A DNA stretch of 11,268 nt from NCBI GenBank assembly GCA_041750915.1, contig JBGSYJ010000472.1, forward strand, positions 1 through 11,268. The letters run 5' to 3'. The stretch comes from JBGSYJ01 sp041750915 (GTDB lineage Bacteria > Acidobacteriota > Thermoanaerobaculia > Gp7-AA8). Below are positions 6,178 to 11,268 of this stretch, in pieces. How positions within the stretch are numbered: the first letter of the stretch is position 1; the number at the start of each line of letters is the position of its first letter. The notes under the pieces were generated by a model. The model had not been told where the DNA came from. It saw only the letters and a program-made list of their open reading frames with translations, and made no database searches. The translations under genes and the position numbers were made by a program.

Positions 6178-7761
6178 ATGGCAACACGACCCTTTCTCAT
6201 TCTCATAGTCATCGACGGGCTTGGATGCAGGCGCGAGAGCGAATGGAACGCACTTGCGCAGGCTCGGAAACCGGTGCTCGATTCGCTGTTCGAGAATCAT
6301 GCGTGGACGACTGTTGAGGCTTCCGGTTTGCGCGTCGGTCTGCCAGAGGGGCAGATGGGCAACTCGGAAGTCGGCCACCTGAACATCGGTGCCGGGAGAG
6401 TGGTCGATCAGGACATCATCAGAATCAGCAAGGCGGTTTCCAGTGGTGAGCTGGCTACCAATCCGGTGTTGACTTCCGCTTTCGAGCGACTGAAAAAAGC
6501 CGGCCGATGGGTGCACTTCGTCGGTTTGCTTTCTGACGGCGGTGTTCACTCCCTGCAGGATCACCTCCACGGACTGATCGATGCCGCTGTCAGTAACGGC
6601 ATGCCTGTGCAGGAAGGCATGCCGTCTGTTTTCGTGCACGCGATCCTCGACGGGCGGGACACGCCTCCGTCGTCCGCGAAACGCAATCTGAAACGGCTGC
6701 TCGAGTTCATTGACGACAAGCCGCAGGTACATCTCTCGACGATGATCGGGAGGTTCTACACAATGGATCGCGACACGCGTTGGGACCGGGTCAAGCGTGG
6801 CTACGATCTCATGACGGTGGGCATGGGCATTGAGACGAAGACGCCCTTCGGGTCGATCGATCGGCACTACGAAGCAGGGATCACCGACGAGTTCATGGAA
6901 CCGCACGCCCTTCTTCTCGGCAACGGAACCCATCGAGGCAAGATCCGGGACGGAGATTCCGTGGTGTTCTTCAACTTCCGCGCTGACCGGATGCGCGAGA
7001 TCGTGACAGCGTTCCGCGAGCCGGGGTTCGATTCGTTTGATCGTGCCGTCACGCCGAAGGTCGATCTGATCACCATGAACAGCTACCACCAGGAGTGGGA
7101 TCTGCCGGTGATCTTTCCTCCACCCGTCGTCGACCATCATCTCGGTCAGATCTTCGCCGAGCATGAGTTGCGGCAGCTCCGGATCGCAGAGACGGAAAAA
7201 TATGCGCATGTAACTTTCTTCTTCAACGGGGGCTCGGACCAGAAGTTCCCCGGCGAGGATCGCCTGCTCGTTCCGTCACCGAACGTCGCTACATATGATC
7301 TGCAGCCCGAGATGTCGCTCCCGGAACTGACCGATCGTGTGGTCGATGCGATCGATGGCCGCGAGTACGACGTGATCGTTCTGAATATCGCGAACCCTGA
7401 CATGGTCGGGCACACGGGATCGATGGATGCCGCCATTGCGGCCGTACAGTCGACGGACCAGTCGCTCGGAAGGATTACCGCCGCAGTGAAGAAGGCGGGA
7501 GGCGTCGCACTCATCACGGCGGATCACGGGAACTGCGAGACGATGTACGATCCTTCCACCGCGCAACCGCACACCGCGCATACGACGAATCCGGTTCCAC
7601 TGATTCTGTTCGATCCTCAATCGAGATTCGGAAGACTGAAAGATGGTGGAGCACTCGAGAACGTGGCGCCGACGATTCTCGAGATCCTCGGCATCGATCC
7701 GCCTTCCGAGATGACTGCGGCTTCTCTGCTCGTGCAGGGTCCGGAAGCCGGGACCGAATGA
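6178..7761 (+). CDS. gpmI: 2,3-bisphosphoglycerate-independent phosphoglycerate mutase
   Basis: This 527-residue cytosolic enzyme interconverts 3- and 2-phosphoglycerate in glycolysis and gluconeogenesis, using two Mn2+ ions and a phosphoserine intermediate. The alkaline-phosphatase-fold motifs are intact. Asp13 lies in VIDGLG and the catalytic Ser63 in MGNSEVGH. The substrate-binding domain has SDGGVHS (His124), ILDGRDTPP (158-164), GRFYTMDRD (191-199) and FFNFRADRM. The late metal-binding motifs are NPDMVGHTG and TADHGNCE. It is slightly longer than the usual 510-515 residues. The N-terminus aligns well at this ATG although the ribosome-binding site is poor (AGAG about 9 bases upstream). 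Its stop overlaps the next gene's start as ATGA, so it leads a coupled set with the phosphatase and argS. Confidence 0.96.
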   Translation: MATRPFLILIVIDGLGCRRESEWNALAQARKPVLDSLFENHAWTTVEASGLRVGLPEGQMGNSEVGHLNIGAGRVVDQDIIRISKAVSSGELATNPVLTSAFERLKKAGRWVHFVGLLSDGGVHSLQDHLHGLIDAAVSNGMPVQEGMPSVFVHAILDGRDTPPSSAKRNLKRLLEFIDDKPQVHLSTMIGRFYTMDRDTRWDRVKRGYDLMTVGMGIETKTPFGSIDRHYEAGITDEFMEPHALLLGNGTHRGKIRDGDSVVFFNFRADRMREIVTAFREPGFDSFDRAVTPKVDLITMNSYHQEWDLPVIFPPPVVDHHLGQIFAEHELRQLRIAETEKYAHVTFFFNGGSDQKFPGEDRLLVPSPNVATYDLQPEMSLPELTDRVVDAIDGREYDVIVLNIANPDMVGHTGSMDAAIAAVQSTDQSLGRITAAVKKAGGVALITADHGNCETMYDPSTAQPHTAHTTNPVPLILFDPQSRFGRLKDGGALENVAPTILEILGIDPPSEMTAASLLVQGPEAGTE

Positions 7762-8375
7762 TCGAGCGTCTGATTCTCGTCCGGCACGGTGAGACGACCC
7801 ACAACTCTCAGGGCATCACACAGGGTTGGAGTGACAGCGGGCTGTCGGAACGGGGAACCGAGCAGGTCGAGGGCGTGGCGCGAAGACTCGTAGCGTTTCG
7901 GCCGACCGCGGTGTTCTGTTCGACGCTTCCCCGCGCAGTCTCGACGGCGGAAACGATCGCGTCGCAGCTCGCTCTCGCCGTTCGGCAACTGCCTGATCTG
8001 AGGGAGATGAACTGCGGGCGCTGGGAAGGGATGCCGTTCATGAACGTCCGCAGGGATGAGCCGGACTTCTACAGGCGCTGGTCGGAGGATCCGATGCTTG
8101 CGTGTCCGGACGGCGAGTCCTACTTCGACGTGATGCAGCGAATGGAGCGCGCGTTCGCTGAGATCGAGGAATCGGGAGAGGCTGTTCCCGTCGTGGTTTC
8201 CCACGGAACGGCAATCCGTATCGCCGCGACGACCTTGCTGTCGTTGCCGCTCGAGAGCGCTCGAGGCTTCGCTCAGGACAACGCGGCAATCAATGTGTTC
8301 GACCGGCGCGCTAACCGCTATGTCCTCCAGCGATGGAACGACACCACGCACTGGAACCTGGAAGGCAGAGAATGA
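7758..8375 (+). CDS. Histidine phosphatase superfamily protein (PGM-like)
   Basis: This 205-residue enzyme belongs to the phosphoglycerate mutase-like histidine phosphatases. The phospho-acceptor is His10 in the RHGET motif. Arg59 in LPRAVSTAET, the likely proton donor Glu83 in EMNCGRWEG, and His149 in VVSHGTAIR complete the catalytic pocket. Length is normal for cofactor-independent members such as GpmB, CobC (alpha-ribazole phosphatase) and broad-specificity phosphatases. The substrate cannot be told from sequence. The ATG overlaps the gpmI stop by 4 bases (ATGA) and its own stop overlaps the argS start in the same way, so translation should be coupled. Proximity to gpmI could suggest a phosphoglycerate-related role, but it may simply hydrolyse a small phospho-metabolite. 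Confidence 0.92.
   Translation: MIERLILVRHGETTHNSQGITQGWSDSGLSERGTEQVEGVARRLVAFRPTAVFCSTLPRAVSTAETIASQLALAVRQLPDLREMNCGRWEGMPFMNVRRDEPDFYRRWSEDPMLACPDGESYFDVMQRMERAFAEIEESGEAVPVVVSHGTAIRIAATTLLSLPLESARGFAQDNAAINVFDRRANRYVLQRWNDTTHWNLEGRE
8360..8365 (+). promoter_or_regulatory. Ribosome-binding site that sets the argS start
   Basis: GGAAGG lies 6 bases before ATG 8372. This favours 8372 over the in-frame ATG at 8333, which would add 13 residues unlike any ArgRS N-terminus and overlap the phosphatase by 43 bases. Confidence 0.75.
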
Positions 8376-10348
8376 TTCTCGAAGAGATATCCGGGCGCAT
8401 TGCCCAGGCTTTGAAAGACCGCGTCCTCACGCTCTATGGCCATGCCGTGGACCGTGTCGTCATGCAGGCACCCCCACGTCTCGAGATGGGAGACCTGGCC
8501 ACCCCTCTGGCTCTCGAGCTCGCCAGGGCGCTGAAGAAATCTCCCAGGCAGATCGCTGAGTCGCTCCTCGAAAATCTCGAACTGCCGCCTCTGGTAACCC
8601 GCGGCTCGGTAGAGGGCGCCGGCTATCTGAATTTCAGGATCGACCGGGGCGGATTCACCGCCGCACATCTCCGCGCGGTGATGGCGCCTCCTTCTCCGGC
8701 GAGAGAACGGATCATCGTCGAGCACACGAACATCAACCCGAACAAAGCCGCTCATATCGGACATCTTCGCAACGCGGTTCTGGGCGACACGCTCGTTCGC
8801 TGTCTCCGCTGGCTCGGCTATAAAGTCGAGACGCAGAACTACATCGATGACACAGGCGTTCAGGTCGCCGATGTCGTGGTTGGATTCGAGCGGATTCTCG
8901 GTGTCGGCGAGGACTTCGTCCGCGAGAGGATCGCCGATCCGAATGTGCGATTCGATTTTTACTGCTGGGATCTTTACGCCAGGACCGGCGCGATGTACGA
9001 GGCGAATCCCGAAGCTCTCGAGTGGCGCCGCGAGACTCTGCATCTGATCGAGAAGCGAGAAGGCCCAACTGCGCAACTGGCAGCGCTGATCTCAGAAGCA
9101 ATCGTACGGCACCACGTTGAGACTGCGCGGCGGCTCGACATCATCTACGACGTTTTGACCAAAGAGAGCGACATCCTCGAGCTCCACTTCTGGGACCGTG
9201 CCTTCGAACTGTTGAAAGCCTCGAATGCCACGATCCTGGAGACCGAGGGCAAACACGCCGGCTGCTGGGTAATGAAACTCGCCGACTCTCCTGAATTCGA
9301 AGGCCTCGAGGAGCCCGACAAGATTCTGGTCCGTTCGAACGGAACCGTGACCTACGTCGGCAAGGACATCGCGTATCAGCTCTGGAAGTTCGGCCTTCTG
9401 GATCTGACCTTCGGGTACCGGCAGTTCCTCCGATATCCCGGCGGAAAGGTGCTGTGGGAAACGACGAGCAAATCAGACCTCAGCCCGGAAGCCCCGCGCT
9501 TCGGTGGGGCATCGACCGTCTACAACGTGATCGACATCCGGCAGGCCTACCTCCAGAAGATCGTTCGTGAAGGTCTGCGGCTTGTGGGCTTCACAGCTGA
9601 GGCGTCTCGATCCATTCATTTCTCCTACGAGATGGTGGCGCTCACCCCTGAGACTGCACGGGCCCTTGGTATGAACGTCCGGGACGAAGATGCTGCGAAG
9701 GCGTTTCTCGAAATGTCGGGTCGGAAGGGGCTCGGTGTCAAAGCGGACGACCTCCTCGACGCCATGGAGGCGAAGGCATCAGAGGCGATCCTGACCGGAC
9801 GTGAGGGCGATGACAGAGGGCTTGGCGCGGAGATCGACACCAGAGTCCTGGCGAACGAGATCGCGGTGGGTGCGCTACGCTACTTCATGCTGAAGTACGG
9901 TCGCAACAAGGTCATCGCGTTCGACTTCAATGAAGCGCTCACTTTCGAAGGCGACTCCGGACCTTACCTCCAGTACTCCACCGTGCGTGCTGAGAACATC
10001 TTCCGGAAAATGAAGGAACGGGGCGTCGATCCGATGGTCGATGATGCGTCGATCGACCAGCTGACCATCGGTGGCGAGATGGCGGATGACATGTGGGAAG
10101 TCGTGAGGATGAGCGCCGAGACACCGGCTGCTGTGGGGCGTGCCGTTGAAGCTCTGGAGCTTTCAATCCTGACGCACCACCTGCTGGAACTTGCGCAACG
10201 CTTCAATTCGTTCTACCACAAGTTCCCGATCCTCAATGAGAAGGACCCGGCCGAGCGGCAGCGCCGGGCTGCCTGCGCAGAAGTCTTCCGCCAGACGATG
10301 CACCGCTCGCTGAGTCTCATAGGGGTCCCCGTTCCCGCCCGCATGTAA
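8372..10348 (+). CDS. argS: Arginyl-tRNA synthetase
   Basis: This 658-residue class I synthetase charges tRNA-Arg. An N-terminal tRNA-binding domain (about 1-110) includes LEMGDLATPLALELA. The catalytic core opens with VEHTNINPNKAAHIGHLRNA, placing the HIGH motif at 128-131, then NYIDDTGVQVADV (157-167). The second signature is EMSGRKG at 447-453, in place of KMSKS. The segment FEGDSGPYLQYSTVRAE (525-541) leads into the helical anticodon-binding (DALR) domain, which ends in the usual way (LIGVPVPARM). At 658 residues it is longer than the common 550-600. The extra material lies mostly in the core, around 180-300 and 345-400, including FLRYPGGKVLWETTSK. I read it as an acidobacterial-type variant. 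It is the last member of the overlapping gpmI set and shares ATGA with the phosphatase stop. Confidence 0.96.
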   Translation: MILEEISGRIAQALKDRVLTLYGHAVDRVVMQAPPRLEMGDLATPLALELARALKKSPRQIAESLLENLELPPLVTRGSVEGAGYLNFRIDRGGFTAAHLRAVMAPPSPARERIIVEHTNINPNKAAHIGHLRNAVLGDTLVRCLRWLGYKVETQNYIDDTGVQVADVVVGFERILGVGEDFVRERIADPNVRFDFYCWDLYARTGAMYEANPEALEWRRETLHLIEKREGPTAQLAALISEAIVRHHVETARRLDIIYDVLTKESDILELHFWDRAFELLKASNATILETEGKHAGCWVMKLADSPEFEGLEEPDKILVRSNGTVTYVGKDIAYQLWKFGLLDLTFGYRQFLRYPGGKVLWETTSKSDLSPEAPRFGGASTVYNVIDIRQAYLQKIVREGLRLVGFTAEASRSIHFSYEMVALTPETARALGMNVRDEDAAKAFLEMSGRKGLGVKADDLLDAMEAKASEAILTGREGDDRGLGAEIDTRVLANEIAVGALRYFMLKYGRNKVIAFDFNEALTFEGDSGPYLQYSTVRAENIFRKMKERGVDPMVDDASIDQLTIGGEMADDMWEVVRMSAETPAAVGRAVEALELSILTHHLLELAQRFNSFYHKFPILNEKDPAERQRRAACAEVFRQTMHRSLSLIGVPVPARM

Positions 10349-10421
10349 AAGGGCAGGTGGAATTTCGGCGGGGCGACGGGCGCTTCTTCTCGACAAGAAC
10401 TGGTCCAAGGTCGAGGTATCC

Positions 10422-10598
10422 ATGAAGCCCCGTTTCGCCTGGCAGGACGTGACCCTGCGTGTGTTGATTATCGTGAGTGGTGGAATCGCTGCGGCGCTGT
10501 TCGTGCTCAGGGGGGATGTGGAGTTTCTTCCCGGCCTGGCAATCGGAGGAATGCTGGGAGCGTTCCTCGTGACGCGCTTCGAGTCCGAAGAGAACTGA
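10422..10598 (+). CDS. Small two-helix membrane protein (58 residues)
   Basis: The reading frame ATG 10422 to TGA 10596-10598 encodes 58 residues. A basic, polar start (MKPRFAWQDVT) is followed by a hydrophobic helix (about 12-29, LRVLIIVSGGIAAALFVL). A short charged turn (RGDVEF) leads to a second helix (about 35-51, LPGLAIGGMLGAFLVT) and an acidic tail (FESEEN). GGLAIGGMLGAF-type small-residue packing suggests close helix contacts. The ribosome-binding site CGAGG lies 5 bases before the ATG. It begins 73 bases after argS on the same strand, so it may be co-transcribed. I do not recognise the family; it is short enough to be missed by default gene-length cut-offs. Confidence 0.65.
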   Translation: MKPRFAWQDVTLRVLIIVSGGIAAALFVLRGDVEFLPGLAIGGMLGAFLVTRFESEEN

Positions 10599-10611
10599 GG
10601 ACCCGGCGAAC

Positions 10612-10644
10612 CACCGCAACCTCCGGAGTCCGAGGGTTGCGGTG
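10612..10644. terminator. Hairpin between convergent genes
   Basis: CACCGCAACC (10612-10621) pairs with GGTTGCGGTG (10635-10644), and the stem can extend inward by CTC/GAG with one bulge. It lies 14 bases after the small membrane protein stop and 18 bases beyond the csp stop. No T run follows on either strand, so if it terminates it is likely weak or factor-dependent. Confidence 0.45.
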
Positions 10645-10661
10645 TCGGGTTCGAGGGAGGA

Positions 10662-10871
10662 CTACTCCGCCTTCCGGACGTTCTCGGCCTGGAGACCTTT
10701 GGGTCCTTCCTTGAGGTCGAATTCGACGCGGTCACCTTCGTTGAGGGAGCGGTAGCCGCTCTGGTTGATGATGGCGGTATGGTGAACGAATACGTCGTCC
10801 CCGCCATCTCGCGTGATGAAGCCGAAGCCCTTGTCGTTGTTGAACCATTTCACTACGCCGATTTCTGCCAT
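10662..10871 (-). CDS. Cold-shock domain protein (CspA family)
   Basis: This 69-residue protein is a single cold-shock domain, an OB-fold that binds single-stranded RNA and DNA and melts RNA secondary structure. The motifs RNP1 (KGFGFI, residues 14-19) and RNP2 (VFVHH, 27-31) are intact, as is the opening IGVVKWFNN. The end (EGPKGLQAENVRK) is typical. Length is standard. GGAGG (minus strand, 10882-10886) lies 10 bases before the ATG. Its first two codons and the 101 bases before them are repeated exactly, inverted, at the window's right end. The leader carries several short stems, which would suit the RNA-structure-based cold regulation known for cspA, but this is inferred. Whether expression is cold-induced cannot be seen; many family members are constitutive. 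Confidence 0.97.
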   Translation of the reverse strand: MAEIGVVKWFNNDKGFGFITRDGGDDVFVHHTAIINQSGYRSLNEGDRVEFDLKEGPKGLQAENVRKAE

Positions 10872-10983
10872 CTGTGAGCGTCCTCCAATTGGCGGATGGG
10901 GCTGTGTCCCTCCGCGATGATCGCCGCGCTGTTGCGCCCGGCATCGCCCGATCGTGCAAAGATTGCGCCCCCTTCCCCCGCAC

Positions 10984-11149
10984 GCCCGGTTGTGAGTTCC
11001 CGCCCGCCCGTGTTCTGGGTTCTGGGTTCCGGGACCTACAACCCCGAAACCGGGCGGGCGGGAACTCAGAACTCACAACCCAGAACGGGCAGGAGGCGGG
11101 AAGGGTGGGTGGGAACTCACAACTCACAACTCACAACCCACAACCGGGC
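10984..11149. repeat. Modular heptamer repeats in the csp spacer
   Basis: Three copies of a module GCCCG-(TTSTGRG)n-TTCCCRCCCRCCC lie here. One is on the plus strand at 10984-11009 (n=1). Two are on the minus strand, at 11052-11090 (n=3) and 11103-11149 (n=4). A degenerate plus-strand run of TTCTGGG units follows the first copy at 11013-11033. The outermost modules are near-symmetric about the same centre as the surrounding inverted repeat. Confidence 0.75.
11098..11113 (+). other. G-quadruplex-forming motif
   Basis: GGGAAGGGTGGGTGGG fits the canonical four-run G-quadruplex pattern with loops of 2, 1 and 1 bases. It lies on the plus strand between the two csp-type leaders, inside the minus-strand heptamer module. 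Confidence 0.6.
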
Positions 11150-11262
11150 GGGAGGCGGCGGGGGGGCGCAATCTTTGCACGATCGGGCGATGCCGGGCGC
11201 AACAGCGCGGCGATCATCGCGGAGGGACACAGCCCCATCCGCCAATTGGAGGACGCTCACAG

Positions 11263-11268
11263 ATGGCA
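11263..11268 (+). CDS. Possible start of a second, divergent csp gene (partial)
   Basis: Only ATG-GCA (Met-Ala) is visible before the window ends. The start is inferred because the preceding 101 bases, including GGAGG at 11248-11252, are identical to the leader of the csp gene at 10662-10871. If the contig is correct, a second cold-shock protein gene should continue to the right. Confidence 0.4.

Larger units (their letters stand above)
10866..11268. repeat. Large inverted repeat carrying two csp-type leaders
   Basis: The arms 10866-10972 and 11162-11268 are perfect reverse complements over 107 bases, separated by 189 bases. Each arm reads outward as a csp leader: a GC-rich stretch, GGAGGGACACAGCCCC, the palindrome CCAATTGG overlapping GGAGG, then ATG-GCA. 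Within each leader GCGATG and CATCGC can pair around a GCGC-AACA-GCGC hairpin. No clear -10 hexamer is visible. The right arm reaches the last base, so the true repeat may be longer. This is either a divergent csp pair with identical leaders or a fold-back assembly artefact. Confidence 0.9.

Noticed and set aside
6025..7209. 394-residue open frame on the minus strand
   Set aside because: It lies antisense to gpmI, whose motifs are complete, and runs through the 88-bp palindrome at its end (HPERSEGS-type readthrough). Its composition (rich in Arg, His and Val) is that of a shadow frame.
8333..8371. Upstream in-frame ATG for argS
   Set aside because: It adds 13 residues unlike any ArgRS N-terminus and overlaps the phosphatase. 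ATG 8372 has GGAAGG at 6 bases and an ATGA overlap like that of the preceding gene pair.
10163..10807. 214-residue minus-strand frame spanning the argS end and csp
   Set aside because: It is antisense to argS and the small membrane protein and out of frame with csp; Ser/Thr/Pro-rich low-complexity translation typical of a shadow.
10984..11149. CRISPR array from the regular short repeats
   Set aside because: Units are 7 bases, contiguous and without unique spacers; no cas genes are nearby.

Overview
This GC-rich window looks like a contig end from a free-living bacterium, most likely an Acidobacteriota member. Thermoanaerobaculia is a guess within that phylum. The clues are a secreted VWFA-related protein of the kind expanded in Acidobacteria, a CheY-like protein with a long acidic linker and a conserved C-terminal helical tail, and intergenic copies of a palindrome containing TCCTGAGCGAAGCGAAGGA, a repeat I recall from such genomes. 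The assignment is inferred from family impressions, not from a marker-gene tree.

Layout, left to right. (1) 1-1056, minus: secreted VWFA-like protein. (2) 1057-1716: intergenic stretch with heptanucleotide tandem repeats, an 88-bp palindromic element, and a minus-strand tRNA-Pro(CGG) with a strong promoter and a leader hairpin. (3) 1717-2595, plus: secreted zinc hydrolase of the phospholipase C/P1 nuclease fold, convergent with 2597-3133, minus: PduO-type cob(I)alamin adenosyltransferase. (4) 3226-3795, plus: small secreted protein of unknown function with a candidate promoter and a terminator, convergent with 3856-5406, minus: REC-domain protein. (5) 5640-5828, plus: DUF4177 protein, then a hairpin and a second 88-bp palindrome. 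(6) 6178-10348, plus: a tightly overlapping set gpmI, histidine phosphatase, argS, followed by a 58-residue two-helix membrane protein at 10422-10598. (7) 10662-10871, minus: cold-shock protein. (8) 10866-11268: a large inverted repeat. Its perfect 107-bp arms each carry a csp-type leader, ribosome-binding site and ATG-GCA start, so a second divergent csp gene may begin at the window edge.

Most genes are housekeeping: glycolysis (gpmI), translation (argS, tRNA-Pro), B12 cofactor activation (ATR) and cold-shock RNA chaperoning (csp). I see no defence system, CRISPR array, prophage or toxin-antitoxin pair. The unusual material is non-coding. It comprises the csp inverted repeat with its nested heptamer modules and a G-quadruplex motif, and two equal-length 88-bp palindromes whose loops are homologous in opposite orientation. 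A near-leaderless promoter for the zinc hydrolase is also possible. An assembly artefact remains a live explanation for the inverted repeat because it reaches the last base of the window.
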